This document shows positions 1-8,406 of a stretch of 64,000 nt of DNA, piece after piece. The notes beneath the pieces were generated by a model, which was not told the origin of the DNA, made no database searches, and saw nothing but the letters and a program-made list of their open reading frames with translations. Position numbers and translations under genes: made by a program. How positions within the stretch are numbered: position 1 is the stretch's first letter; each line of letters opens with the position of its first letter. Source of the stretch: an uncultured Winogradskyella sp. GTDB lineage: Bacteria > Bacteroidota > Bacteroidia > Flavobacteriales > Flavobacteriaceae. The stretch spans positions 574,664-638,663 of the forward strand of contig NZ_CANMXL010000003.1 in NCBI RefSeq assembly GCF_947501905.1. Reading direction: 5' to 3'.

Positions 1-636
1 AGTATAACAATTGTCTTTTTCCTTGGTCTTTTTGTGGCCTTAATTGGAGTAATTCCGCCTGGTTTACTTAATATGACGGCCGCAAAAATAAGCCTTAAAG
101 AAGGTGCTGGACGAGGCGTTATGTTTTCCACAGGTGTATGTTTAGTCGTTTTTATTCAGACTTATATTGCTGCAATTTTCTCAAGATATTTGAGTAATCG
201 ACCAGATGTGGTTGAGATTCTTCAACGTGTAGCGTTTGTTATTTTTGTTTTAATTACTATCTATTTTCTGGTTTTAGCATCAAAACAAAAAGAAGAAACT
301 AAGCCAGTTGATGAAGATGATATTCGAAGTAAAAAAAGTCGTTTTTTTTATGGGATGTTGTTATCTGCGCTAAATGTATTTCCCATACCATATCAGGCAT
401 ACATGACAATTACTTTGGCATCTTTTGGGGTTATGGATTTTGAGCGGGTGAGCATTATCACTTATGTGACTGGAGCTGCAATGGGTACTTTTGTAATGCT
501 ATATTTTTATATTTTCTTTTTTGATAAGATAAAAGACAAAGCATTTACATCTCAAAAGAACATGAACTATATTATTGGTAGTGTTACTGGTCTGGTGGCA
601 TTAGTTACATTTATAAATATTCTTAGAGAAATTTAA
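1..636 (+). CDS. LysE-family transporter, 5' end cut by window edge
   Basis: The reading frame is open from base 1 (SITIVFFLGLF) and runs straight into VALIGVIPPGLLNMTAAK, so the true start lies just outside the window and an internal GTG at 34 is not the start. The protein is hydrophobic with about five to six membrane segments and carries the PPGLLNMTAAK stretch seen near the N-terminus of LysE/RhtB-type exporters. These inner-membrane proteins export amino acids or small metabolites; the substrate cannot be told here. A soluble loop rich in K and D lies near the middle. Length (about 211 residues visible) fits the family, so only a few residues are missing. The next gene starts one base after the stop, suggesting co-transcription. 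Confidence 0.8.
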   Translation, partial: SITIVFFLGLFVALIGVIPPGLLNMTAAKISLKEGAGRGVMFSTGVCLVVFIQTYIAAIFSRYLSNRPDVVEILQRVAFVIFVLITIYFLVLASKQKEETKPVDEDDIRSKKSRFFYGMLLSALNVFPIPYQAYMTITLASFGVMDFERVSIITYVTGAAMGTFVMLYFYIFFFDKIKDKAFTSQKNMNYIIGSVTGLVALVTFINILREI

Positions 637-637
637 G

Positions 638-979
638 ATGAAACCTGAAACTGAATCTTTTTTCGAACGTGTTTATGAAGTCGCAAAACGTATCCCTTAT
701 GGTAGAGCAACAAGCTATGGTGCTATTGCTAAATACTTAGGAGCGGCCAAAAGTGCACGTATTGTGGGTTATGCTATGAATGGTTCTTTTGGTAAAGATG
801 TCCCAGCACATCGTGTGGTGAACAGAAAAGGCTTATTGACTGGAAAGCATCATTTTGAAGGCACAAATTTGATGCAGCAACTTTTAGAAAACGAAGGCAT
901 TGAAGTTGTAGAGAATCAGATTCAGAATTTTGAAGCTGTTTTTTGGGACCCTTCGAAGGAATTACAAGCCCATTTATAA
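638..979 (+). CDS. MGMT-like alkyltransferase-like (ATL) DNA-binding protein
   Basis: This 113-residue protein matches the C-terminal DNA-binding domain of O6-alkylguanine-DNA methyltransferases (RIPYGRATSYGAIAKYLG, then HRVVNRKG). The active-site PCHR motif reads PAHR here, with alanine at residue 57 instead of the alkyl-accepting cysteine. Proteins of this kind (ATLs) bind O6-alkylguanine and flag it for nucleotide excision repair without transferring the alkyl group; many ATLs carry Trp at this place, so Ala is a variant. The length fits ATLs and not full MGMT. It starts one base after the LysE-type gene. A repair role is inferred from the family. Confidence 0.85.
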   Translation: MKPETESFFERVYEVAKRIPYGRATSYGAIAKYLGAAKSARIVGYAMNGSFGKDVPAHRVVNRKGLLTGKHHFEGTNLMQQLLENEGIEVVENQIQNFEAVFWDPSKELQAHL

Positions 980-1038
980 AGCTTATCCACACATTTTTCT
1001 TTTCAATTTTCTTAACGAAAAATATAAACTTTTAGCAG

Positions 1039-1046
1039 TATCTTTG
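1039..1046 (+). promoter_or_regulatory. Bacteroidota -7 element (TATCTTTG) upstream of mrp
   Basis: TATCTTTG fits the TAnnTTTG -7 consensus of Bacteroidota. No clear TTTG is seen 19 bases upstream. It would give a leader of about 110 bases before the mrp start at 1163; no convincing small gene lies in that leader. Confidence 0.5.
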
Positions 1047-1162
1047 CATTTAGAATTAATCTAGATAAAAAGTGAAATGAGCCAAAAATGAAAGTTTCTA
1101 GTTGCCCTAGAGTACTAATGGCGAATTCCATCTTACAAACTAGTAAAGTTGAATATTAACAG

Positions 1163-2308
1163 ATGAAGCTTAATAAACAAGATATATTAAATGCGCTTAA
1201 AACCATAACAGTTCCTGGTGAAGGGCAAAATATGGTTGATAGTGGTGCGGTTACTAATGTAGTGACGTTTGCAGATGAAGTAATTGTAGATTTAACAATA
1301 AAAAACCCAAGTCTTCAAGCACGTAAAAAAGCAGAAGTTGAGATTTTACAAACTATACATCGTGAAGTTTACGAAAAGGCTAAAATAAAAGTCAATATAA
1401 AAGTTGAAGCACCAGCTGCAGCTCCAAAACAAACTAATGAAATAAAAGGAAAACCTATTCCAGGAATTTCTAATATAGTTGCAGTAGCCTCAGGAAAAGG
1501 TGGTGTTGGTAAATCTACTGTTACAGCAAATTTAGCAGTGACTTTAGCTAAAATGGGCTTTAAAGTAGGTGTTCTAGATGCGGATATTTATGGGCCGTCA
1601 ATCCCAATAATGTTCGATGTTGCTTCAGAAAGACCGCTGTCTGTTAATGTAGATGGAAAATCTAAAATGAAACCTATCGAAAACTATGGTGTAAAAGTTT
1701 TATCAATAGGATTTTTCACAAAACCAGACCAGGCTGTAATTTGGCGTGGACCAATGGCTTCGAAAGCATTAAATCAAATGATTTTTGATGCCGCATGGGG
1801 CGAATTAGATTTCTTATTATTAGACTTGCCTCCAGGAACAGGAGATATTCACTTGAGTATCATGCAAGCATTACCAATTACTGGAGCGGTTATCGTTAGT
1901 ACACCACAGAATGTAGCTTTGGCTGATGCAAAAAAAGGTGTTGCGATGTTTCAACAAGATAGTATCAATGTGCCAGTTTTAGGAATTATAGAAAACATGG
2001 CTTACTTTACGCCAGCTGAATTGCCAGAAAATAAATATTATATCTTTGGGAAAGAAGGTGCAAAACATTTAGCAGAGGATTTAGAAGTACCTTTCTTAGG
2101 AGAAGTACCTTTAGTACAAAGTATAAGAGAAGCTGGAGATGTTGGTAGACCAGCTGCTTTACAAACAGCAACCCCAATAGAAGAAGCTTTTGAAGCGTTA
2201 ACAAAAAGTGTTGTAGAGCAAGTGGTTTATAGAAATGAAGCTTTACCCGAAACAGAAGCAATAAAAATTACAACAATGGCAGGATGTTCTGCTGTAAAAA
2301 AGAAATAA
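1163..2308 (+). CDS. mrp: Mrp/NBP35-family Fe-S cluster carrier ATPase
   Basis: The protein (381 residues) has an N-terminal MIP18/DUF59-like domain (about 1-85) and a P-loop ATPase domain with the deviant Walker A motif GKGGVGKS at 111-118, followed by VLDADIYGPS and LDLPPGTGD. It belongs to the Mrp/ApbC family that binds and hands on Fe-S clusters in the cytoplasm. The CxxC pair that in E. coli Mrp follows the ENM motif is absent (ENMAYFTPAELPENKYY instead), and the only C-terminal cysteine is in MAGCSAVKKK. A NifU C-domain gene follows after 51 bases and a ferredoxin reductase/ferredoxin pair after that, which supports an Fe-S assembly role. Confidence 0.9.
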   Translation: MKLNKQDILNALKTITVPGEGQNMVDSGAVTNVVTFADEVIVDLTIKNPSLQARKKAEVEILQTIHREVYEKAKIKVNIKVEAPAAAPKQTNEIKGKPIPGISNIVAVASGKGGVGKSTVTANLAVTLAKMGFKVGVLDADIYGPSIPIMFDVASERPLSVNVDGKSKMKPIENYGVKVLSIGFFTKPDQAVIWRGPMASKALNQMIFDAAWGELDFLLLDLPPGTGDIHLSIMQALPITGAVIVSTPQNVALADAKKGVAMFQQDSINVPVLGIIENMAYFTPAELPENKYYIFGKEGAKHLAEDLEVPFLGEVPLVQSIREAGDVGRPAALQTATPIEEAFEALTKSVVEQVVYRNEALPETEAIKITTMAGCSAVKKK

Positions 2309-2359
2309 AATGAATTCATAGGTTAATCTTAACTTCATGAATTCCATTAAATAAAAATT

Positions 2360-2599
2360 ATGACTGGTGAACAATTAAAAGAAAATGTAGAGAAGGCACT
2401 AGACGAAATTCGCCCATTTCTTCAGAGCGATGGAGGTGATATTTCTTTGCTTTCTATAGAGGATGATAAGTTTGTTAAAGTGCAGTTGCAAGGCGCATGT
2501 ATTGCTTGTAGCGTTAATCAAATGACTTTAAAATCTGGAGTAGAAATGACTATTAAAAAGTATGCACCACAGATAGAAAAAGTGATTAACGTCGAATAG
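2360..2599 (+). CDS. NifU-type C-terminal domain Fe-S scaffold protein
   Basis: This 79-residue protein consists only of the NifU C-terminal domain: IRPFLQSDGGDI near residues 17-28 and the cluster-binding pair C47-x2-C50 in GACIACSVNQMTLKSG. Members assemble or carry a 4Fe-4S cluster between two subunits and deliver it to client proteins. It sits 51 bases after mrp in the same direction, so the two probably act together. Size and motif are typical of the stand-alone Nfu proteins of Bacteroidota. Confidence 0.92.
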   Translation: MTGEQLKENVEKALDEIRPFLQSDGGDISLLSIEDDKFVKVQLQGACIACSVNQMTLKSGVEMTIKKYAPQIEKVINVE

Positions 2600-2669
2600 T
2601 TTAAAATGACTTTTATCACACTTTGGAAAGAAGCATAGTATTAGTTTTGCTTTTCAATATTACAATTCA

Positions 2670-3725
2670 ATGATTACAACAGATATAATTATTATCGGTG
2701 CTGGCCCAACTGGGCTTTTTGCCGTTTTTGAGGCAGGTTTACTTAAACTCAAATGTCATCTTATTGATGCATTGCCTCAACCAGGAGGACAATGCTCTGA
2801 GATATATCCCAAAAAACCTATTTACGATATTCCTGCATACCCAGAGATTTTGGCAGGTGATTTAACAGATAAGTTATTAGAACAGTGTAAACAATTTGAG
2901 CCAGGTTTTACGCTTGGTGAACGTGCAGAAACTATAGATAAACAAGAAGACGGAACATTTATTGTCACAACCAATAAAGGTACTAAACATCAAGCGCCTG
3001 TTGTTGCTATTGCAAGCGGTTTGGGAAGTTTTGAGCCTCGTAAACCATTATTAGGTAACATTACAGATTTTGAAGATAAAGGTGTAGAATATATTATAAA
3101 AGAGCCAGAGCTCTATCGTGACAAAAATGTCATCATAGCTGGTGGTGGCGATTCTGCTTTAGACTGGAGTATCTTTTTAGCAGATGTAGCAAAAAGTGTC
3201 ACTTTAGTGCATAGACGCAATGAGTTTAGAGGACATTTAGATTCTGTTGAAAAAGTTCAAGAATTAAAAAACTCAGGAAAAATAAGTCTAATTACACCTG
3301 CAGAAATCACCGCGATTATTGGTGATGATAAAGTTGAAGCACTAGAAATTACCAAAAAAGATGAAGCGCCATTTACTATAGAAACAGACCATTTTATTCC
3401 GCTTTTTGGGTTATCACCAAAACTAGGACCAATAGCCAATTGGGGCTTAGAAATTGAAAAAAATGCTATTAAGGTTAATAATGCGTTAGATTACCAAACT
3501 AATATTCCAGGTATTTTTGCCATTGGTGATGGAAATATATATCCAGGAAAATTAAAACTGATTCTTTGCGGTTTCCATGAAGCTACATTAATGTGTCAAG
3601 CGGCTTACAAAATCATAAATCCAGGGAAACGTTATGTGCTAAAGTATACTACTGTAGCTGGTATCGATGGTTTTGATGGGACGCGTAAAGAAGCACCAAA
3701 GGCTGTGGTAAAAACAATTGATTAA
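2670..3725 (+). CDS. Ferredoxin/flavodoxin-NADP+ reductase, thioredoxin-reductase-like (type 2)
   Basis: The 351-residue flavoprotein has the FAD dinucleotide motif GAGPTG at 10-15, the stretch PQPGGQCSEIYPKKPIYDIPA typical of YumC-type ferredoxin-NADP+ reductases, a second nucleotide-binding motif GGGDSALDW near residue 160, and the C-terminal FAD contact GIFAIGDGN. It lacks the redox-active CxxC of thioredoxin reductase, as expected for this group. It should move electrons between NADPH and ferredoxin in the cytoplasm. Its stop overlaps the start of the ferredoxin gene (TAATG at 3723-3727), strong evidence that the two are partners. Confidence 0.9.
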   Translation: MITTDIIIIGAGPTGLFAVFEAGLLKLKCHLIDALPQPGGQCSEIYPKKPIYDIPAYPEILAGDLTDKLLEQCKQFEPGFTLGERAETIDKQEDGTFIVTTNKGTKHQAPVVAIASGLGSFEPRKPLLGNITDFEDKGVEYIIKEPELYRDKNVIIAGGGDSALDWSIFLADVAKSVTLVHRRNEFRGHLDSVEKVQELKNSGKISLITPAEITAIIGDDKVEALEITKKDEAPFTIETDHFIPLFGLSPKLGPIANWGLEIEKNAIKVNNALDYQTNIPGIFAIGDGNIYPGKLKLILCGFHEATLMCQAAYKIINPGKRYVLKYTTVAGIDGFDGTRKEAPKAVVKTID

Positions 3726-4060
3726 TGGACAGTAATGACATAAAGATTACAATTATTGATCGTGATGGTGTAAAACATAATATCGAAGCACCTACAGATA
3801 TGGCCATGAATTTGATGGAGATTGTTCGTAGTTATGAGCTTGCTCCAGAAGGTACCATTGGTGTTTGCGGAGGTATGGCAATGTGCGCATCTTGCCAATG
3901 CTATGTCAATTCCGAACACAACTTACCAGAAATGCAGGACGATGAAGAAGCTATGCTTTCGGAAGCATTTTATGTAAAAGACAATAGCCGTTTAGGATGC
4001 CAAATACATATTTCACCAGAACTTGAAGGTTTAGAAGTAGAGTTAGCTCCTGAGAGTTAA
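3725..4060 (+). CDS. 2Fe-2S ferredoxin
   Basis: The protein (111 residues) shows the 2Fe-2S ligand pattern C48-x5-C54-x2-C57 and C92 (GVCGGMAMCASCQC ... LGCQIH) of adrenodoxin-like ferredoxins. It is a soluble one-electron carrier. The start codon overlaps the stop of the preceding ferredoxin-NADP+ reductase gene, so they are translationally coupled and likely partners in electron delivery, perhaps to the Fe-S assembly proteins encoded just upstream (inference). An extra Cys at residue 59 sits beside the ligands. Confidence 0.92.
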   Translation: MDSNDIKITIIDRDGVKHNIEAPTDMAMNLMEIVRSYELAPEGTIGVCGGMAMCASCQCYVNSEHNLPEMQDDEEAMLSEAFYVKDNSRLGCQIHISPELEGLEVELAPES

Positions 4061-4960
4061 TCACTCAGTTTTATAATCCATCAATTTTGTTGGGCCTTCT
4101 AAAAGGATTCGCACAATTTTTAGTGTACCATCATCTGCTGTGGCAATTTGCCACTTAATAAGTGAGATAGCGCCATTTTCAATTTCAAGACCAGTAATGC
4201 TTCTTGGGTGTACACAGCTGCCGTCATTAAAAAAAGCAATATCACCAGGTTCAGGAAAGCGTGGTCTATGTGTATGACCAGCAATGGTAACTAAGTTGTT
4301 GTTTTCTGTAATCCATTTTTTTGTGCGACGTTCAACTTTTATAAGTTCCTTGTAGTTTTTTGCTGGACTTGTAGGGTCTGCAATACCCATAACATTTAAT
4401 GGCTTCCAGAGCGCACGCACCATAAAACGGCTGACTTTCCAAAACAAATAATTCCACCAATCAGCTTGGTGTCCATGGCATAGAAACAATTCTTGACCAG
4501 TTTCAGAATGTTTTAAAACGATACCTTCATGATATTTAATGTCGCAAAACAAGTCTTTGTTTTCTCCAGTTTTTGCATCAAAATAGGTGTTGAGATGTTT
4601 TTTAACGTAATTCTGATTACGATACACCATATCATGATTCCCCCATATCATATGCAATCTACCTTCATCATGAAATTGCTTCATGAGCATAAACACATTT
4701 TTGTGTGCATGCAAGATAGATTCAAATGAAAGATTTTCCCATAGTTCATCACCATCACCTAATTCAGCATAATTAAAACCTTCATTATAGTAATGCTTTA
4801 AAGCATGAAAGTAAATGTTACGATTATTAGCAAAGTCATCAGCAAAACTATTATCACCACGATGACAATCACTAAATAAGATATACTTACTAGAGTCATT
4901 AAAAGAAATGACTTTCGCTTTATTGTAAGCTTTATCTAATCGTTTTTTTGCTGAAAACAT
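4061..4960 (-). CDS. Calcineurin-like metallophosphoesterase
   Basis: The 299-residue protein carries the ordered metal-binding motifs of calcineurin-like phosphoesterases: SDCHRGD, GDGDELWEN, WGNHDM, CHGHQAD and AGHTHRPR. The layout recalls LpxH-like UDP-2,3-diacylglucosamine hydrolases, but the protein is longer and the substrate is not certain. No signal peptide is seen, so a cytoplasmic or membrane-peripheral role is likely. Its stop directly abuts the stop of the convergent ferredoxin gene. The start at the ATG of MFSAKKRLDKAY is the only one that keeps the N-terminal region. Confidence 0.85.
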   Translation of the reverse strand: MFSAKKRLDKAYNKAKVISFNDSSKYILFSDCHRGDNSFADDFANNRNIYFHALKHYYNEGFNYAELGDGDELWENLSFESILHAHKNVFMLMKQFHDEGRLHMIWGNHDMVYRNQNYVKKHLNTYFDAKTGENKDLFCDIKYHEGIVLKHSETGQELFLCHGHQADWWNYLFWKVSRFMVRALWKPLNVMGIADPTSPAKNYKELIKVERRTKKWITENNNLVTIAGHTHRPRFPEPGDIAFFNDGSCVHPRSITGLEIENGAISLIKWQIATADDGTLKIVRILLEGPTKLMDYKTE

Positions 4961-4975
4961 TTAGTAAATGTAAAT

Positions 4976-5007
4976 AAAAAATGCTTCATGATGAGATGAA
5001 GCATTTT
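4976..5007 (-). terminator. Rho-independent terminator of the acyl-CoA dehydrogenase gene
   Basis: ATGCTTCAT (4981-4989) pairs with ATGAAGCAT (4995-5003 region) and on the minus strand the stem is followed by a T run. It lies just after the stop at 5041 and before the metallophosphoesterase start. Confidence 0.7.
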
Positions 5008-5040
5008 CAATATTATATTTTTAAAAAGTCGTTTAGAGAC

Positions 5041-6219
5041 TTATTTAAATGCATTTAAACCTGTAACGTCTAAACCAGTAATTAGTAAGTGAATATCATG
5101 TGTGCCTTCGTAAGTAATTACACTTTCTAAATTCATCATATGACGCATAATACTATATTCTCCACTAATACCCATACCACCTAACATTTGTCTAGCTTCG
5201 CGAGCAATTTTTATAGCCATATCTACATTATTACGTTTAGCCATAGAAATCTGAGCTGATGTTGCTCTGTTTTCATTTTTTAATTGCCCTAAACGAAAAG
5301 CTAATAACTGTGCTTTGGTAATCTCAGTAATCATCTCGGCTAATTTCTTTTGTTGAAGCTGAAACTGTCCAATAGGTTTACCAAACTGAATACGTTCTTT
5401 ACTATACCTTAAAGCTGTGTCATAGCAATCCATTGCAGCACCAATGGCACCCCATGCAATACCATAACGCGCAGAATCTAAACATCCTAAAGGGGCGCCT
5501 AAACCAGATTTGTTAGGTAATAAGTTCTCTTTAGGGACTTTGACATCCTGAAAAATAAGTTCTCCAGTGGCAGATGCTCTCAAAGACCATTTGTTATGTG
5601 TTTCTGGAGTAGAAAACCCTTCCATTCCGCGTTCAACAATTAAACCGTGAATACGACCTTCTTCATTCTTTGCCCAAACCACAGCTACATTACAAAATGG
5701 CGAATTTGAAATCCACATTTTCGCACCATTCAACAAATAATGGTCACCCATGTCTTTAAAATTGGTGGTCATGCCACCAGGGTTACTTCCATGGTCAGGT
5801 TCTGTCAATCCAAAACTTCCCATCCATTCTCCAGTGGCTAATTTTGGTAAGTATTTTTTGCGTTGTTCTTCAGTGCCATATTTCCAAATAGGATACATGA
5901 CTAAAGACGATTGTACAGAAGCTGTACTTCTTACACCAGAATCGCCACGCTCAATCTCCTGCATGATTAAACCATAAGAAATCTGGTCTAATCCTGCGCC
6001 ACCATATTCTTCAGGAATATATGGTCCAAAAGCACCTATTTCAGCCAATCCGCCTATAATAGATTTTGGAAATTCTGCTTTCTGCGCAGCATCTTCAATT
6101 ATTGGAGATACGTCACGTTTTACCCATTCGCGAGCAGCATCACGAACTAGTTTGTGTTCTTCTGAGAATAAGTCATCAAGATTATAATAATCTGGAGCTT
6201 CAAATAAATCTGGTTTCAT
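5041..6219 (-). CDS. gcdH: Acyl-CoA dehydrogenase, glutaryl-CoA dehydrogenase type
   Basis: The protein has 392 residues, the usual size of FAD-dependent acyl-CoA dehydrogenases, with LTEPDHGSNP (flavin/substrate region), KMWISNSPFCNVAVVWAK, KWSLRASATGE, ARYGIAWGAIGA and the C-terminal TYEGTHDIH. The glutamate in TYEGT (near residue 371) is the expected catalytic base. The SLRASATG and NLESVITYEGTHDIH blocks are those of glutaryl-CoA dehydrogenases, which oxidise and decarboxylate glutaryl-CoA to crotonyl-CoA in lysine/tryptophan breakdown. The exact substrate is inferred from these blocks. It is transcribed alone, with its own terminator. Confidence 0.85.
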   Translation of the reverse strand: MKPDLFEAPDYYNLDDLFSEEHKLVRDAAREWVKRDVSPIIEDAAQKAEFPKSIIGGLAEIGAFGPYIPEEYGGAGLDQISYGLIMQEIERGDSGVRSTASVQSSLVMYPIWKYGTEEQRKKYLPKLATGEWMGSFGLTEPDHGSNPGGMTTNFKDMGDHYLLNGAKMWISNSPFCNVAVVWAKNEEGRIHGLIVERGMEGFSTPETHNKWSLRASATGELIFQDVKVPKENLLPNKSGLGAPLGCLDSARYGIAWGAIGAAMDCYDTALRYSKERIQFGKPIGQFQLQQKKLAEMITEITKAQLLAFRLGQLKNENRATSAQISMAKRNNVDMAIKIAREARQMLGGMGISGEYSIMRHMMNLESVITYEGTHDIHLLITGLDVTGLNAFK

Positions 6220-6332
6220 TATAAAATACTTTTAAATACTTAACTGAAAAATAGTAATGGACAATTAGATTTTTTTAAATACCCATTATGGGTCAAATGT
6301 AACGAAAACGTTTTCAGTGGACAACCAATAAA

Positions 6333-7049
6333 TTACATTTTAAGGTAGAAATTTTTGGTAAGATTTATATAATCTTCTGTGTAATTGTGTCTTTCGTTTT
6401 CGATAATTAATTCGGAAGTTTTAATAGTCGTATGTTGAAATGAGAATTCAATTAAACTGCGTTTAATGTCAGCTTCGGGATTCCCTTTTACATGAAGAAT
6501 ACGTTTTGGAAATAAATGTACTTTAGATGCAAGTTCAATAAATTTTTTTTCCTCTTTATGCGGAATGATGACAGAGAATAATCCACTTTTAGATAGTAAT
6601 TGAGATGCAGCATATACCAAATGCTCAAAAGGCATAGCGTCTGTAAATCTGGCTAAATCTCTAGAAATATTTTCTGTTTTATAGTTTTCAGAATAAAACG
6701 GTGGATTACAAATAATGGTGTCGTATTTATCCTCAACTTCTTCAACATATTCTAATAGTGACGCATGATAACAAAATAGTCTGTCTCCCCAAGGTGAGTT
6801 TTCAAAATTATCTGCACATTGTTCATATGCGTCAGCATCTATTTCTATAACTTCTATGAGTTGAGCATTGCTTCTTTGTGCCAACATTAATGATAAAATC
6901 CCTGTCCCAGCACCAATGTCTAAAACCGAAAATGGATGGTTTTCAATAGATGTCCATGCACCAAGTAAAACACCATCTGTGCCAATCTTCATAGCACAAC
7001 GGTCTTGATTAATAGTAAATTCTTTGAATTTGAAAGGCTTAGAACTCAC
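6333..7049 (-). CDS. trmN: tRNA1(Val) A37 N6-methyltransferase
   Basis: This 238-residue class I methyltransferase has the SAM-binding motif VLDIGAGTGILSL (42-54) and the N6-adenine methylase motif NPPFY (115-119). The start block FKFKEFTINQDRCAMKIGTDGVLLGAW is characteristic of TrmN6/YfiC, which methylates A37 of tRNA1(Val). It starts with GTG that overlaps the TAG stop of rimM (TAGTG around 7047-7051), so translation is coupled. Together with rimM and rpsP upstream it forms a translation-related cluster. Confidence 0.87.
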   Translation of the reverse strand: MSSKPFKFKEFTINQDRCAMKIGTDGVLLGAWTSIENHPFSVLDIGAGTGILSLMLAQRSNAQLIEVIEIDADAYEQCADNFENSPWGDRLFCYHASLLEYVEEVEDKYDTIICNPPFYSENYKTENISRDLARFTDAMPFEHLVYAASQLLSKSGLFSVIIPHKEEKKFIELASKVHLFPKRILHVKGNPEADIKRSLIEFSFQHTTIKTSELIIENERHNYTEDYINLTKNFYLKM

Positions 7050-7579
7050 TATTCAGAAAGGTATAAATCTATTAATCCCTCAGGTGTATTAACAATAACA
7101 GTTTTGTTATCTCTATCTATTTTAATAATAAATTTATCATTCATAGGAATAAGAATTTCGATGCCGTTTCGGTCAACTTCAAATAAAGCTTGAGTGGTAC
7201 TGTCATTGATTGCTACAATTTTTCCAACCTTACCAAAATTTTCATCGTTCATTGTAAAACCAATCACCTCATGAAAATAGAATTTGTTGCCTTCAAGTTT
7301 TGGGAGCAAATCTAGAGGTAGGTAAAGCTCAGATTTTAAAAGTGCATCAGCATCTGCTTCATTATCAACATCTTCAAATTTTAATCGTAATAAATCAGAT
7401 TTGTGTAATTGGGATGCTTCGATAAAAAAGGGAACTAGATTTCCTCTTAGATCTATAAAAATAGCATCTAAATTATCATATAAATCAGGTTCGTCGGTAT
7501 CGAGTTTAGCTAAAAGTTCACCTTTAAAGCTATACTTCTTTACTATTTTTCCTAAGTAAAAACAATCGTCTTTTTTCAT
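7049..7579 (-). CDS. rimM: Ribosome maturation factor RimM
   Basis: The 176-residue protein begins with CFYLGKIVKKYSFKGELLAKLDTDEP, the RimM N-terminal beta-barrel signature, and has a PRC-barrel second half (KFYFHEVIGFTMND, ALFEVDRNGIEILIPM, VNTPEGLIDLY). RimM binds S19 and helps mature the 30S head. It is encoded downstream of rpsP on the same strand, the classic neighbourhood, but a terminator-like hairpin lies in the 157-base gap between them. Confidence 0.95.
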   Translation of the reverse strand: MKKDDCFYLGKIVKKYSFKGELLAKLDTDEPDLYDNLDAIFIDLRGNLVPFFIEASQLHKSDLLRLKFEDVDNEADADALLKSELYLPLDLLPKLEGNKFYFHEVIGFTMNDENFGKVGKIVAINDSTTQALFEVDRNGIEILIPMNDKFIIKIDRDNKTVIVNTPEGLIDLYLSE

Positions 7580-7598
7580 GACAAATTATTGATTTGTC

Positions 7599-7619
7599 AC
7601 CCTGAATTTATTTCAGGGT
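7599..7619. other. Inverted repeat in the rpsP-rimM gap
   Basis: ACCCTGAA (7599-7606) and TTCAGGGT (7612-7619) form a perfect 8-bp stem with a 5-base loop. It lacks a T run on the minus strand, so it is less likely to terminate than the stem at 7685-7714. Confidence 0.5.
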
Positions 7620-7684
7620 CTTCATTATTTAAATTTTAGATGCCAAAACAAGTTCAGCATTATGCAAAAGAAAGTTCTTTGCAT

Positions 7685-7714
7685 AAAAAACCCAGACACA
7701 AAATGGTCTGGGTT
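7685..7714 (-). terminator. Terminator/attenuator after rpsP
   Basis: AACCCAGAC and GTCTGGGTT form a 9-bp stem with the loop ACAAAAT; on the minus strand it is followed by TTTTTT. It lies 23 bases past the rpsP stop, so most rpsP transcripts may stop here with partial read-through into rimM. Confidence 0.75.
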
Positions 7715-7736
7715 TAAAAGTATAAAAATAAATTTT

Positions 7737-8237
7737 TTACTCTTCCTCGTTAGATGCTGTAGTTTCTTCTGCAACTTCTTCTTCAACTACTGGTGTAGCT
7801 GCTGCGATACGTGCATCATTAACTGCTTTTTCAGCTTCTAATGCTTTAGCTCTTGCATCTGCATCTGCTTTAGATAAGCCATCTGCTTTTGCTTGAACCT
7901 TAGCTGCTTTTTCTTCTAACCAAGCATCGAATTTCGCTTGCGCTTGTTCTTCAGTTAGAGCTCCTTTTTTAACACCACCAGCTAAATGCTTTTTCAATAA
8001 AGCACCTTTGTAAGATAAAATAGCTCTCGCTGTATCTGTTGGTTGTGCTCCATTATCTAACCATTTAACAGCGCCATCAACATCTAATTCGATTGTTGCT
8101 GGGTTGTTGTTTGGGTTGTAAATTCCTAATTTCTCTAGGTATCTACCATCTCTTTTTGAGCGAGCATCTGCCGCTACAATCCAATAAAAAGGTTTTCCTT
8201 TTTTACCGTGTCTTTGTAATCTGATTTTTACAGGCAT
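7737..8237 (-). CDS. rpsP: 30S ribosomal protein S16
   Basis: The N-terminal 85 residues are a standard S16 (MPVKIRLQRHGKKGKPFYWIVAADARSKRDGR, IYNPNNNPATIELDV). S16 binds 16S rRNA and is needed for 30S assembly. The protein is 166 residues long, about twice the E. coli length, because of a C-terminal Ala/Lys/Glu-rich extension ending in an acidic tail; such tails are common in Bacteroidota S16. A good promoter lies upstream at 8284-8314. Confidence 0.97.
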   Translation of the reverse strand: MPVKIRLQRHGKKGKPFYWIVAADARSKRDGRYLEKLGIYNPNNNPATIELDVDGAVKWLDNGAQPTDTARAILSYKGALLKKHLAGGVKKGALTEEQAQAKFDAWLEEKAAKVQAKADGLSKADADARAKALEAEKAVNDARIAAATPVVEEEVAEETTASNEEE

Positions 8238-8283
8238 AATAATTAATTAGTTGAGGTTCTCGACCTCTGTTATTAATGAGGGC

Positions 8284-8314
8284 GCAAAGATAGGATATTT
8301 TTTTAATTTTCAAG
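8284..8314 (-). promoter_or_regulatory. rpsP promoter
   Basis: On the minus strand CTTG (8314-8311) is followed after 19 bases by TATCTTTG (8291-8284), a near-perfect Bacteroidota -33/-7 pair, about 45 bases upstream of the rpsP start. Confidence 0.75.
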
Positions 8315-8351
8315 ACTTTATATAATATAAAGAAATCTCAAAAAAATAATA

Positions 8352-8359
8352 TACTTTTG
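8352..8359 (+). promoter_or_regulatory. Possible -7 element for the Ca-repeat lipoprotein gene
   Basis: TACTTTTG fits TAnnTTTG and lies 48 bases before the start at 8407. No TTTG is seen at the expected -33 spacing, so support is modest. Confidence 0.35.
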
Positions 8360-8406
8360 ATGGCAATCGAACGTTGTAAACATAGATATTTTTAAAGTAA
8401 TTAAAA

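Noticed and set aside
774..992. Open frame on the minus strand inside the ATL gene
   Set aside because: It lies fully opposite a clear coding gene and has no recognisable domain.
2007..2261. 84-codon Leu-rich frame opposite mrp
   Set aside because: Low-complexity antisense shadow of the mrp coding sequence.
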